A stretch of DNA of 64,000 nt from Streptomyces sp. NBC_01197 (GTDB taxonomy: Bacteria > Actinomycetota > Actinomycetes > Streptomycetales > Streptomycetaceae), in the NCBI RefSeq assembly GCF_036010505.1, contig NZ_CP108569.1:6898001-6962000 (forward strand). Reading direction: 5' to 3'. The notes under the pieces are model-generated. The model was not told where the DNA came from and ran no database searches. It was given only the letters and a program-made list of their open reading frames with translations. A program made the position numbers and the translations under genes. Shown in pieces: positions 35,069 to 44,599 of the stretch. Each line of letters opens with the position of its first letter. The first letter of the stretch is position 1.

Positions 35069-35430
35069 GGCTTGTCCCCCCTGTCCCTCCGTGATCCCAC
35101 GGAGGACGGGACCGACCCCGAACAGCGGGCGCTGATCGACCAGTTCACCGCGTCTCTGGGCCCCGGGGAGCCGATGACGTACTGGACGGCGCGTGCACGC
35201 TGATTCTCACCGAGGCCATCCCCACCATGGCCGGTCTCGTCATCGCGGCGGGCACCGGCCTGAGCCCCAGCCTGTGGCGCAAACAGTACGGAGACTGGAC
35301 CCAGAAGGAGATGGCTTCCCTTGAAGTCACCGCCTTCCTGCTCGCGGAGCACATCAACCGCATCACCGACGATCCCGGCTTCGCCACCCGCTTGATCACC
35401 GAAGCCCTGTCCAGTTCGGACGGAGCCTGA
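35069..35430 (+). pseudogene. Frameshifted remnant of an unknown gene
   Basis: One frame reads LSPLSLRDPTEDGTDPEQRALIDQFTASLGPG up to about 35165. The next frame continues ADDVLDGACTLILTEAIPTMAGLVIAAGTGL to a stop at 35430. No start codon with a binding site is seen. The two parts look like one protein with a shift, with a short hydrophobic segment (AGLVIAAGTGL). No family recognised. A 67-residue protein from ATG 35227 would be the alternative. Confidence 0.45.
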
Positions 35431-35473
35431 CGAGCCGGGACAGGCGGCGGTGCGCCGCCCGCCATGGAAGGTC

Positions 35474-37909
35474 CTAACCGGCCCCGGGGAGGGCCTGTTC
35501 GGTCCAGATGGTTTTGCCGGAGCGGGTGTAGCGCGTTCCCCACCTCTGGACGAGTTGCGCGACGATGAACAGGCCGCGCCCGCCTTCGTCGTCCTCGCCG
35601 CTGTGGCGCAGATGCGGTGAGGTGTGGCCCGTATCCGCGACCTCGCACACGAGGGTCCGGTCGCGGATGAGGCGCACCTGGAGCGGCCCATCGGCGTATC
35701 TGACCGCGTTGGTCACCAGCTCGCTGACGATGAGCTCGGTCGCGAACGACAACTCCTCAAGTCCCCAGTGGTGCAGTTGTGTGGTGGCCAGCTCCCGGGC
35801 ATGGCCCGCGGCGGACGGTTCCGCGGGCAGCTCCCATTCGGCGACCTGCGAGGCGTGGAGTTCGCGGGTGCGGACGAGCAGCAGGGCGGTGTCGTCGGCC
35901 GTTGTTCCGTCCGGCAGGAGTTCTGCCACAGCCCGGTCGCAGAGCTCTTCGAGCGACGCGTGGTGGTCGCGCAGTACACGGCCCAGGGTGTGCAGCCCCT
36001 GATCGATGTCGCGGTCGCGGGCCTCGACCAGGCCGTCGGTGAAGAGAGCCAGCAGGCTGCCCTCCGCCAGCTCGATCTCCATGGACTCGAACGGCAGGCC
36101 GCCGAGACCCAGCGGCGGCCCGGCCGGCAGGTCCGGGTAGGACAGCCGGCCGTCCGGATCCACGATCGCCGGCGGCAGATGCCCGGCCCTGGCCATCACG
36201 CAGCGCCGGGAGACCGGATCGTAGACCGCGTAGAGACAGGTCGCCCCGGTGGTCACATCGGCGTAGGCGCTGTCGGGTGTGGCCGGATCGACCCACTGCT
36301 CGTCGGCCGACTGCCCCACCAGGTCGTCGAGCCGCGACAGCAGCTCGACAGGGTCCATGTCCAGCTGGGCGAAGGCGCGTACGGTCGTACGCAGCCGTCC
36401 CATGGTGGCGGCTGCCTGCAGGCCGTGGCCGACCACGTCCCCGACCACGAGTCCGACCCGGGTTCCGGACAGGGGGATGACGTCGAACCAGTCACCGCCG
36501 ACCCCGGTCACGTCGTCCGCGGGCAGGTAGCGATGGGCCAGGTCGACCGCTGACTGCTCCGGGAGGTGTTGCGGCAGCAGCCGGCGCTGGAGGGCCAGGG
36601 CGGCGGTGCGTTCACGGGCGAAGCGGCGAGCGTTGTCGATGGACACCGCCGTACGGGCGGCCAGCTCGTGGGCCAGCGCCACTTCGCCGCTGTCGAAGGG
36701 GGCCGAACCGGTGTCGCGGATGAAGGTGACGAGCCCCAGCATGCTGCTCTCGGTGCGCAGTGGCACGACCAGGGCCATGTCGTCGAGTACGAGCCCGCCC
36801 GAGGAGAGGCTGCGGTCCTGCGGCGAACCGGGCCGGTACTCGACGGGTGCGTGGTTCACGAGGGGAGGGGGAGAAGGCTGCCGGCCGGGCTCCCGCTGTC
36901 CTGGCTCCCCCTGTCCGGCTTCCTCGTGGTCCCCGGCCGGGCGGCGGGCGACCCGCACCAGCGATATCGCGGCCGAGTCGCTGGCGGGCGGCACCTCGCC
37001 TTCCAGTACCGCCCTCGAAAGGTCGACCGTGACCGTGTCGGCGAACTCCGGTACCGCGACCTCGGTGATCTTCTCGGCGGTGGCCAGTACATCGAGGGCG
37101 GTGCCGATGCCGCGGCCGGCCTCGACGAGCAGGGCCAGCCGCTGCTGTGCCCGGTACCGATCGGTGATGTCGAATGCGTCCTCACACACCCCGAATACGT
37201 GTCCGTCGGCGTCCTGGAGCCGGTAATAGGCGCAGGACCAGAGGTGGTCCGTTTCCGGGTCGCTGGGCGGCCGGCCCAGGAAGTGCAGGTCCAGAAATGG
37301 TTCTCCGGTGTCCAGCACTTGACGCATGACCGCGTCGAGAGTGGGCGGGTGCCCCTTGGTCACGAATCTTCCCTCGGAGTACATCTCGTCGGCCCGAGAG
37401 CCGCGGAACTCGGCGAACGGCCGCCCCATCTCCTGTTCGTACGCCGCATTGCACCAGGCGAGGCGGAGGTCGGTGTCGTAGATGGCCAGCCCGACGGGTG
37501 ACTGGGTGGTCAGTCCGTGCAGCAGGGCCAGCCGGGATTCCCACAGCCGGAGATCCTTCAGCTCCGTCGCGACGAGGACGCGCTCCGCCGTGCCCGCGTC
37601 CGACAGAGGGCACACCGCGGTGGCGACGATCAGCTCACGCCCGTCACGGTGCCGGGCGGCGCGGATCTCGTTTCCGCGGAGCCGGGGAGGGAGGGGAGGG
37701 CGGGGCCGGGCAGAGGGTGCCGGGCCGGGTGACAGGAACGTGGTCAGGGGCCGGCCGAGGATCTCGTGCGGCTGGTAACCGAGAAGCTGCTCCGCAGCGG
37801 AGCTCCATCCGATGACCGTGTCCTGGGCATCGAGGACCACCGTGGCTGCCCTGGTGATGTCGAGGGGACCACGAAAGTCCGTACTGTGCTCCGTGTTCCA
37901 TACAGTCAT
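35474..37909 (-). CDS. PAS-GAF-SpoIIE phosphatase-HATPase multidomain protein
   Basis: About 811 residues. Domains in order: PAS (about 15-120, VVLDAQDTVIGWSSAAEQLLGY), second PAS (about 140-250, VGLAIYDTDLRLAWCNAAYE), GAF with a low-complexity Gly/Pro insert (about 265-440), SpoIIE/PP2C phosphatase (about 450-670, VGGDWFDVIPL, VVGDVVGHGL, ARAGHLPPAIV, LLALFTDGLVEARD) and a C-terminal HATPase like anti-sigma kinases (ELIVSELVTNAVRYA, DEGGRGLFIVAQL). Such fusions, common in Streptomyces, combine sensing, phosphatase and anti-sigma kinase activity. Start: ATG 37909 is preferred over the GTG at 37966, which has no ribosome binding site; neither is strong. Confidence 0.88.
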   Translation of the reverse strand: MTVWNTEHSTDFRGPLDITRAATVVLDAQDTVIGWSSAAEQLLGYQPHEILGRPLTTFLSPGPAPSARPRPPLPPRLRGNEIRAARHRDGRELIVATAVCPLSDAGTAERVLVATELKDLRLWESRLALLHGLTTQSPVGLAIYDTDLRLAWCNAAYEQEMGRPFAEFRGSRADEMYSEGRFVTKGHPPTLDAVMRQVLDTGEPFLDLHFLGRPPSDPETDHLWSCAYYRLQDADGHVFGVCEDAFDITDRYRAQQRLALLVEAGRGIGTALDVLATAEKITEVAVPEFADTVTVDLSRAVLEGEVPPASDSAAISLVRVARRPAGDHEEAGQGEPGQREPGRQPSPPPLVNHAPVEYRPGSPQDRSLSSGGLVLDDMALVVPLRTESSMLGLVTFIRDTGSAPFDSGEVALAHELAARTAVSIDNARRFARERTAALALQRRLLPQHLPEQSAVDLAHRYLPADDVTGVGGDWFDVIPLSGTRVGLVVGDVVGHGLQAAATMGRLRTTVRAFAQLDMDPVELLSRLDDLVGQSADEQWVDPATPDSAYADVTTGATCLYAVYDPVSRRCVMARAGHLPPAIVDPDGRLSYPDLPAGPPLGLGGLPFESMEIELAEGSLLALFTDGLVEARDRDIDQGLHTLGRVLRDHHASLEELCDRAVAELLPDGTTADDTALLLVRTRELHASQVAEWELPAEPSAAGHARELATTQLHHWGLEELSFATELIVSELVTNAVRYADGPLQVRLIRDRTLVCEVADTGHTSPHLRHSGEDDEGGRGLFIVAQLVQRWGTRYTRSGKTIWTEQALPGAG

Positions 37910-38264
37910 GGCGCCATACCAGCCCCGTTCATCCCTTACAGAATCCGCTGTCCCCGGGGCAGGCACAACCGCGGCTGACCATCAGGGGTGGGACGGTGCT
38001 CCCACCCATGGCCACACAGGCGCTTTGACGCCGCCCTCGGTCCCGGACGCGAAGTTCTGGACGTCGGTGAGATCTGGGCTGAGTCCGGGCCGTGTCGGAG
38101 CCTCGCCGAGCATGAGAGGGGTGATCCGGGAGTGGGGGTGAGCCCTGCCTTTATTTATTCTCAAGGGTTGACTAAAAAGTTGGCGGCCTCGTACGGTGCC
38201 GATCGGCGGCCGGCCAGTCCCGAACGCCCCGGCGCCGTGCACTCTTCCCCCCTTGGAGCCGCCC
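37910..38264. other. Divergent promoter region
   Basis: 355 bp between the phosphatase and sulfatase genes with no supported gene. It contains an unusually AT-rich stretch (38150-38180) and a candidate promoter for the sulfatase. Confidence 0.5.
38168..38197 (+). promoter_or_regulatory. Candidate promoter of the sulfatase gene
   Basis: TTGACT at 38168-38173, 18-base spacer, TACGGT at 38192-38197. It follows an AT-rich run rare in this genome and lies 68 bp before the sulfatase start. Confidence 0.4.
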
Positions 38265-39731
38265 ATGGCAAGCCGTGATCCGCTGCACCCGAACATTCTG
38301 GTCATCCTCAGCGACGACCAAGGCCATTGGGCGCTGGGCTGCGCGGGCAACGACGAGATCATCACCCCGCGCCTCGACGCGCTCGCCGCCGGAGGCACCC
38401 GCCTGGAGAACTTCTTCTGCACCTCCCCGGTCTGCTCTCCGGCGCGGGCCAGCCTGTTCACCGGGCAGATCCCGTCCCGCCACGGGGTGCACGACTGGCT
38501 CTCCGGCGGTCATGCGGGGCAGGACGGTGTCGACTTCCTGGCCGGGCAGCGCCTGTTCACCGACGACCTGGCCGCAGCCGGATACCGTCTGGCGCTGTCC
38601 GGCAAGTGGCATCTCGGTGCGAACGACCGGCCCCGGCCGGGTTTCACCCACTGGTACTCCCACGAAAGCGGCGGCAGCCCCTATCACGGTGCACCCATGT
38701 ACCGCGACGGCGTACCTGCCCCGGCCGATGGCTACCTCACCGACCTGCTCGCGGACGACGCGGTGGCCTGCGTACGGGCCGAGGCCGGCACCGACGCCCC
38801 GTTCTACCTCTCCCTGCACTTCACAGCTCCGCACAAGCCCTGGAAAGGCCAGCACCCGCCCGACATCGAGAACCTTTACGCCGACTGTGCCTTCGACAGC
38901 TGCCCGCAGGAGCCGGCGCATCCCTGGCAGCCTCTGGTCGACGGGGTGCCTGTCGGAGGCGAGCCGGATGTGCGTGCGGCCCTCGTCGGCTACTTCGCCT
39001 CGGTCACCGCTATGGACACCGGCATCGGGAGGGTGCTCGACACACTGGCCGAACAGGGGCTGACCGACAGCACCCTCGTCGTCTTCTCCAGCGACAACGG
39101 GTTCAACTGCGGCCACCACGGCATCTGGGGAAAGGGCAACGGCACCTTCCCGCAGAACATGTACGACAGTTCGGTCAAGGTACCCGCGATCATCTCGCAA
39201 CCGGGGCGGATCACCGCGGGTCAGGTGCGCCAGGAACTGCTGTCGGCCTACGACTTCGCGGCAACGCTCCTGGAATGCGCCGGCCTGGACCCCGAGCCGT
39301 ACGAACAGGGCCCGGGCAGCTCCTTCGCGGGTCTGCTTCTCCGCGACGGAGTGTGGCGGTCCGGAGAGCGGCGGTCCGCACCGGCCCGGCCGGTGGTGGT
39401 CTACGACGAATACGGGCCGGTACGGATGATCCGGACCACGGACTGGAAGTACGTCCACCGCCACCCGTACGGCCCACATGAGCTCTACCGTCTGTCCGAG
39501 GACCCGGGCGAGCGGGTCAACCTGGCCGACGCCCCGGCCCACCGTGAGCAAATCAGCGCCCTGCGGCGGCAGTTGGACGCCTGGTTTCTGGAGCACGGAG
39601 AACCTGAACGGGACGGGAGCCGCCTGCCGGTCACCGGGGCGGGGCAGTCCGCGCCGCTCGACGACGACCCGACGGGAGCGTTCGGCGCCCCGGACTGGCA
39701 GCTGCGGTATCCGCCGCTCAGCCCGTCCTGA
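38265..39731 (+). CDS. Sulfatase (arylsulfatase family)
   Basis: 488 residues of the alkaline-phosphatase-superfamily sulfatases. The maturation motif CSPARASLFTGQ (near residue 61) holds the Cys converted to formylglycine. N-terminal VILSDDQGHWALG gives the Asp pair for calcium. SGKWHLG and FSSDNGFNCGHHGIWGKG supply further metal and sulfate ligands. No signal peptide is seen from ATG 38265, which has GGAG upstream, so it may act in the cytoplasm. The sulfated substrate is unknown and no formylglycine-generating enzyme is adjacent. Confidence 0.9.
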   Translation: MASRDPLHPNILVILSDDQGHWALGCAGNDEIITPRLDALAAGGTRLENFFCTSPVCSPARASLFTGQIPSRHGVHDWLSGGHAGQDGVDFLAGQRLFTDDLAAAGYRLALSGKWHLGANDRPRPGFTHWYSHESGGSPYHGAPMYRDGVPAPADGYLTDLLADDAVACVRAEAGTDAPFYLSLHFTAPHKPWKGQHPPDIENLYADCAFDSCPQEPAHPWQPLVDGVPVGGEPDVRAALVGYFASVTAMDTGIGRVLDTLAEQGLTDSTLVVFSSDNGFNCGHHGIWGKGNGTFPQNMYDSSVKVPAIISQPGRITAGQVRQELLSAYDFAATLLECAGLDPEPYEQGPGSSFAGLLLRDGVWRSGERRSAPARPVVVYDEYGPVRMIRTTDWKYVHRHPYGPHELYRLSEDPGERVNLADAPAHREQISALRRQLDAWFLEHGEPERDGSRLPVTGAGQSAPLDDDPTGAFGAPDWQLRYPPLSPS

Positions 39732-39872
39732 ACGGAGGGCGTACGGTCGCGGACCCGGCCCCGCCCGCAGCGCGCTCTGCCGACGCATCGGGAACACCCG
39801 CTCACCGGCTTCGCCGGGTGCGACTTCTCGTACCTGCGCTCAGCGGGCAGGCCCGGGGCCGGGCGGGCGGAC

Positions 39873-40679
39873 TCAGGCCGGTTCGGGTCCGCTCGTCTTG
39901 ATGATGCCGAAGACGCCGCCCTGCGGGTCCTGCACCAGCGCCATCCGCCCCGCCATCATGTCGAAGGGCGGTGTGAGGACATTGCCGCCGGCCCGTACCA
40001 GCGCGTCGACCGTGCTGTCGGTGTCGTCGACGGCGAAGTACGTCAGCCAGTGCGAGGACACGTCCGGGCGCGGGCTCTCCACGTTCACGAGGCCCTGCAT
40101 ACCGCCGACCATACGGCCGTCCACCGACAGCGCGAAGTATTCCGGCGCGCCCTCCATGGGGGCGGCTTTGAGACCCAGCACCTTGGCGTAGAAGGGTGAG
40201 GCGGCGGCCGGGTCGGTGGTGTTGACCTCGTTCCAGATGACCGCCCCCGGCTCGTTGACGATTCCGGCGCCGGGGAAGTCCCGGGCCTGCCACAGACCGA
40301 AGGCGGCGCCCGTCGGGTCGCTCGCGACGGCCATCCGGCCGAGCGTGAGCACGTCCATGGCGGGCATCGTCACCTGGCCTCCGTTGTCCGTGATCGCCCT
40401 CTCGGCGGCACTCACGTCGGTGGTGGCGAGGTAAGTGGTCCAAGCGGCCGGGGGCGCCGGGTCGGGTCTGCTGCCGTCCGGGTTCATCGCTGTCATGATC
40501 CCGGCGACGGGCTTACCGTTCAGCGTGCAGACGGCGTATCCCCCGGTCTCGGGGGACCCCGCCTCTCCCTGCCAGCCGAACAGGTCACGGTAGAAATCGA
40601 GAGCAGCTTGCTGGTCGGGGACCAGGAGATCGACCCAGCAGGGGGTGCCGGGCGTGTACGGACTGGTGACATCGGGCAT
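39873..40679 (-). CDS. VOC family protein with two glyoxalase-like domains
   Basis: 268 residues made of two vicinal-oxygen-chelate halves. The first starts PCWVDLLVPDQQAALDFYRDLFGW; the second starts VIWNEVNTTDPAAASPFYAKVLGL. Each ends with a DPTGAAFGLWQ or DPQGGVFGIIK strand. In Streptomyces such proteins are often annotated as hydroxylases or glyoxalase/bleomycin-resistance-like, but activity cannot be told from the sequence. ATG 40679 has GGAGG upstream. Stands alone. Confidence 0.88.
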   Translation of the reverse strand: MPDVTSPYTPGTPCWVDLLVPDQQAALDFYRDLFGWQGEAGSPETGGYAVCTLNGKPVAGIMTAMNPDGSRPDPAPPAAWTTYLATTDVSAAERAITDNGGQVTMPAMDVLTLGRMAVASDPTGAAFGLWQARDFPGAGIVNEPGAVIWNEVNTTDPAAASPFYAKVLGLKAAPMEGAPEYFALSVDGRMVGGMQGLVNVESPRPDVSSHWLTYFAVDDTDSTVDALVRAGGNVLTPPFDMMAGRMALVQDPQGGVFGIIKTSGPEPA

Positions 40680-40838
40680 GACGGTCCTCCGTGATGGTGG
40701 TGTTCCCACCGCTATCCCTGCCCTGGCAGGGACAGCGGTGACGTTGGAACCCGTGAACATCACCCGACCGTGGACCGGGCTGCCCCGGCGGGCCGGCCGG
40801 CCCCGGCCGCGCCCGGACGGCCCTCCTGCTCACGAGTC

Positions 40839-40871
40839 CGGCCCCGCCCCGGACCGTCCGGACCGGGGCCG
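40839..40871. terminator. GC-rich hairpin between the VOC and PLD genes
   Basis: CGGCCCCG (40839-40846) pairs with CGGGGCCG (40864-40871), with further pairing possible inside the loop. It lies 42 bp past the stop of the minus-strand PLD gene. Confidence 0.5.
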
Positions 40872-40912
40872 AACTCCGGCAGAGCTGCGCCGTACTCGTG
40901 ATCCTGACGCGG

Positions 40913-41902
40913 TCAGGCCGAGCCGGAGCTCTTGAGGAAGTCGGCGCCGAATGCCTTCTCGATGCCGCTGACCACTGCGGAGTCACTGACGATCAGGCCG
41001 AGTTCGCGGTTGTGGTTGAGCGAGTTGTCGGAGAAGTTCTCCGAGCCGGCGAACACCTTCGCGGAGGACGTGCCGTAGTCGGCGACGATCGCCTTGGCGT
41101 GGATGTAGTAGCCGGTGGAGCTGGTGTAGGTGGTCACCTTGCCGCCCGCTGCAGTGACCTCCTCCAGCTCCTTGCTGTACTTCGAGGACTGGTTCTCCGC
41201 GACGACGCGAACGGTGACGCCGCGCTTCGCGTCCGCGACGACCGCATTCACCAGGGCGGAATCACCGAACTCCTCCTCCTGGACATCGAGGCTGCTCTTC
41301 GCCCCGGAAACCAGGGCCAGCAGGTGGCTCTGCGAGTCGGTGGGCGACCACACCAGGTCCGTACCGTCGGACGGGGTCACCGAGGTCTTCGCGTAGTCGG
41401 CGTCGAAGACCTTCTCGATCGCGGCGACGTCGGCCTGGTCGGTGTCGAAGACGCCGTAGTCACGCGAGGTCGAGTAGTACTTCGTGTCGAAGTTGCCGGT
41501 GCTGATGTACGACGTGGCGCCGTCGACGGTGATCGTCTTCTGGTGGGTGTAGACGTACGCCGATGACGAGTACGTGACCCCGGCACCGGCCGAGGACAGT
41601 GCCTGGTAGGCGGCCCCGTCGATGGACGCGTGCTGGGAGTCGAAGACCACGCGGACCTTCACGCCCGCCTTCTGCTCCTTCACCAGATCGTTGACGAGGG
41701 TGGTGTCGCGCAACTCATAGATCGTCAAGTCGACCGACTTCCTGGCCGAGTTGACGAAGTCGTAGATCGCGCCTTCCTTCTGGTCGGGAAGGACCACCAG
41801 GGAGTAGGCGCTCGCGGCGTGGGCGGTGGCGGGCAGGAAGGCACATGCAGCGGCCAGGGCGCCTGCGGCCAGGGTGGGCATGAGGCGGTGTGTGGGGTTC
41901 AC
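40913..41902 (-). CDS. Secreted phospholipase D-like protein
   Basis: 329 residues from GTG 41902, which follows AGGAG. A Sec signal peptide (LMPTLAAGALAAACAFLPATAHAAS) is clear. Two HKD-type motifs follow: THQKTITVDGATSYISTGNFD (about residue 120-140) and IHAKAIVADYGTSSAKVFAGSENF (about 270-295). Two-motif secreted PLD proteins cleave phospholipids, nucleic acids or related phosphodiesters outside the cell. It differs from the island PLD at 23646 in having a signal peptide and a shorter catalytic core. Substrate unknown. Confidence 0.85.
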   Translation of the reverse strand: MNPTHRLMPTLAAGALAAACAFLPATAHAASAYSLVVLPDQKEGAIYDFVNSARKSVDLTIYELRDTTLVNDLVKEQKAGVKVRVVFDSQHASIDGAAYQALSSAGAGVTYSSSAYVYTHQKTITVDGATSYISTGNFDTKYYSTSRDYGVFDTDQADVAAIEKVFDADYAKTSVTPSDGTDLVWSPTDSQSHLLALVSGAKSSLDVQEEEFGDSALVNAVVADAKRGVTVRVVAENQSSKYSKELEEVTAAGGKVTTYTSSTGYYIHAKAIVADYGTSSAKVFAGSENFSDNSLNHNRELGLIVSDSAVVSGIEKAFGADFLKSSGSA

Positions 41903-42163
41903 CGGGGCTCCTGTACGTAGTCTCGTGGGGGGCGCGCGCAACGCGCGTAGCGCATCCCAGTAGGGCACAGCGCCGAGGCTCGCTGAAGCTCAGTTGAGTG
42001 AACAGAGGGGCAGCGTTGTGTAAAGCGCCACGGACTTCACACCGGCATCAACTGCCCCAAGGGGTTGTGCAGTTGGCGTACCTCTGTCCGACGGAACCCG
42101 GCCGGTCGGCAGTCCGTCCGGGTGGCGAGCCACAACCTTCTGTTGTACGCATAGGGTGGTCGT

Positions 42164-43114
42164 ATGGATCTCGACGCCGTGCGCACCTTCGTCGCCGCCG
42201 CGGATGCCGGCCAGTTTCAGGAAGCCGCCACTGCGCTCTCGATCACCCAGCAGGCCGTCTCCAAGCGCATCGCCGCGCTGGAGAAGGACCTGGAGGCACG
42301 CCTGTTCACCCGCACGGCCCGCGGAGCCCGGCTCACGATCGACGGCCAGGCCTTCCTGCCCCACGCCCGCGAACTCCTGCGGGCGGAAGAACGGGCCGAC
42401 GCGTCGGTGCGTCCCGGCCGGCGTGCTCTGCGCATCGATGTCGTCAGCCGGCGGATCGCGCCCGCAGTGCTTCTGCAGGACTTCCACCGCATGCGTCCCG
42501 GGATCGAGCTGGATGTCGTGGCCCTGCTGAGCGCCGACGTCGATGCGGCCGTCGCCGCCGTCGAGGCCGGGGCGATCGACGCCAGCTTCCATGCTGTCGC
42601 CCCGCAGCAGCGGCTGCCGGAAGCGATCAGGAGCGCCCGCGTGATCGACGAGCCGCATCAGCTGCTCGTCGGGCCCCGCCACGCACTCGCCAGCGCCCGC
42701 ACCGTCACGCCCGCGCAACTGGCCGGACACCGAATCTGGATGCCCGGCATCGCTGCCGGGACCGAGGTGGCCGGGTACTTCGACGAGCTCGCCGCCACCT
42801 TCGGGCTCGCCATCGACTTCATCGGACCCGTCTTCGGCAACGAGGCTCTGCTGGCCGAGATCGCCGACTCCCCGGAACTGGCCACCCTCGTCGGCGAAGG
42901 TACGCGCTACCTGTGGCCGGACAGCTACGACCTGCGGCGCATTCCGGTGCGCGGCCCGGCACTTATCTACCCGCTGTCACTGATCTGGCGGGACGACAAC
43001 CCCCACCCCGCGCTCGCCGAATTCCGCGAGTACCTCGATGCCAGGCGGCGGAATCCGCCCGACACCGAGGTCTGGACACCGACATGGGCGCAGTGGTCAG
43101 CCTCCAGGGCGTGA
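42164..43114 (+). CDS. LysR-family regulator next to the amidase-MFS operon
   Basis: 316 residues. N-terminal helix-turn-helix (FVAAADAGQFQEAATALSITQQAVSKRIAALE, about 9-40) and a complete effector domain. The final 18 bases overlap the end of the convergent amidase gene. It may control the amidase-MFS pair or the PLD gene upstream, from which it is divergent; the sequence does not decide. Confidence 0.9.
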   Translation: MDLDAVRTFVAAADAGQFQEAATALSITQQAVSKRIAALEKDLEARLFTRTARGARLTIDGQAFLPHARELLRAEERADASVRPGRRALRIDVVSRRIAPAVLLQDFHRMRPGIELDVVALLSADVDAAVAAVEAGAIDASFHAVAPQQRLPEAIRSARVIDEPHQLLVGPRHALASARTVTPAQLAGHRIWMPGIAAGTEVAGYFDELAATFGLAIDFIGPVFGNEALLAEIADSPELATLVGEGTRYLWPDSYDLRRIPVRGPALIYPLSLIWRDDNPHPALAEFREYLDARRRNPPDTEVWTPTWAQWSASRA

Positions 43115-44599
43115 CCCGGACAGTGGCGCGCCCGGACCCGTCGGGAGAAGACGTGCGTACTGGTGCCGCCAGGGAGATGCCTCCTCCAGCTGGGCGCTGA
43201 GCGAGATGAGGGTGGTCTCGTCGGCCGGGCGCCCCACCAGGGAGACCCCCACGGGTGTCCTGCCCTGTGACCAGTACAGCGGTACGCTCACGACCGGCTG
43301 GCCCGTCATGTTGTACGGGCTGGTGAAGGCGCTGAAGGCGCTCTGACGCCGCAGGTTGACGAGGGGGTCGCCGGTCTCGGCGAAGAACTCCACCGGCTGT
43401 GGCAGCGAGGCCAGTGTCGGGGTGAGGACGACGTCGTAACCGGCGGTCGCCTCGACGGCGCGGCGGCCCGCCCGCTGCATGCCGGTGATCGCGGCGGCGA
43501 AGCGCTCAGCGGTGACCGTCCTCCCGTACTCCCGCCAGGCGCGGGTCACCGGGCGCAGCAGCTCCTCGGCCTCGGCTTCCACGGTGTAGCCCAGTGACTG
43601 CACGCCCCAGACGGCGGTGAAGAAGTCGCCGAGCTCGGGACCGAACGGCGTGGGGATGTCCTCGACGTCATGTCCGAGCTCCTCCAGGAGCCGCGAGGCG
43701 TGCTCCCAGGCCGTCAGGCACCTGGGGTCGACGTCCACGCCCAGCGCCGCGGGCTTCGCGTACCGGCCGATACGCAGCCGGCCCGGGCCGCGGTCGGCGT
43801 GGGCCAGGAATGTCTCGCCCGCCGGAAGCGGTGGCGCCCAGTGCGGATCGCCCGGCATGGGCCCCGACAGAACGTCCAGCATGGCTGCGGCATCCCGTAC
43901 GGTTCGGGCCAACGGGCCTTGCACAGCAAGGCCGTTGACCTCGGACCCGGCCGGCCCGGAGCTCACCCGGCCACGGGACGGCTTGATGCCGAACAGCCCG
44001 CAGGCGCTCGCCGGAATGCGGATGGAGCCGCCGCCGTCACTGGCGTGTGCGATCGCCACCATGCCGAGTGCCACAGCGACCGCCGCCCCGCCGCTGGAAC
44101 CTCCGGCGGACAGAGCGGGGTCCCAGGGGTTGCGGGCGGGGCCCGTCAGGTCGTTGTCGGTGTAGCAACAGCAGCCGAATTCAGGGGTGTTGGTCTTACC
44201 CAGGCTGATCAGGCCGGCCTCGCGCAATCGCGTCACCGTGTGGGCGTCCACCTCCGGGACGGATTCGGCGAAGGCCCGGGAGCCGTACGTCGTGCGCACA
44301 CCGGCGGTGTCGACCAGGTCCTTGACAGCCGTCGGTACGCCGAACAGCGGTGACAGACCCACCTCCCCGAGCCGTTTCTGCGCCGCTGCGGCCTGCGCGA
44401 CGGCCTCATGGTGGTTGACGGTGAGAAACGCTCCGTAGCGGTCGTTGAACTGCTCGATACGGGCCAGTTGGTGCTGTACGAGTTCCAGGGGGCTGACCTC
44501 GCCTCTGCGTACGGCGGCGGCCTGGTCGAGGGCGCTGAGTCCGTGGAGGCCGTTCCCCGGCTGCGGGGGCACCGCGGCATCTCCCGTCACTTCCGTCAT
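43097..44599 (-). CDS. Amidase signature family enzyme
   Basis: 500 residues with the Ser-cisSer-Lys amidase signature: the Lys in GVPTAVKDLVD, then SAGGSSGGAAVAVALG and SDGGGSIRIPASACGLFGIKPSRGRV. These enzymes hydrolyse carboxylic amides to acid and ammonia; GatA of the tRNA amidotransferase is a relative but is not meant here, because no gatB/gatC genes are present. The start ATG 44599 overlaps the stop of the MFS gene, so the transporter and amidase are co-translated. The pair probably imports and cleaves one amide compound. Confidence 0.88.
   Translation of the reverse strand: MTEVTGDAAVPPQPGNGLHGLSALDQAAAVRRGEVSPLELVQHQLARIEQFNDRYGAFLTVNHHEAVAQAAAAQKRLGEVGLSPLFGVPTAVKDLVDTAGVRTTYGSRAFAESVPEVDAHTVTRLREAGLISLGKTNTPEFGCCCYTDNDLTGPARNPWDPALSAGGSSGGAAVAVALGMVAIAHASDGGGSIRIPASACGLFGIKPSRGRVSSGPAGSEVNGLAVQGPLARTVRDAAAMLDVLSGPMPGDPHWAPPLPAGETFLAHADRGPGRLRIGRYAKPAALGVDVDPRCLTAWEHASRLLEELGHDVEDIPTPFGPELGDFFTAVWGVQSLGYTVEAEAEELLRPVTRAWREYGRTVTAERFAAAITGMQRAGRRAVEATAGYDVVLTPTLASLPQPVEFFAETGDPLVNLRRQSAFSAFTSPYNMTGQPVVSVPLYWSQGRTPVGVSLVGRPADETTLISLSAQLEEASPWRHQYARLLPTGPGAPLSGSRPGG

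Noticed and set aside
43097..44599. GatA subunit of glutamyl-tRNA amidotransferase
   Set aside because: The amidase signature is shared, but gatB and gatC are missing and the gene is coupled to a transporter.
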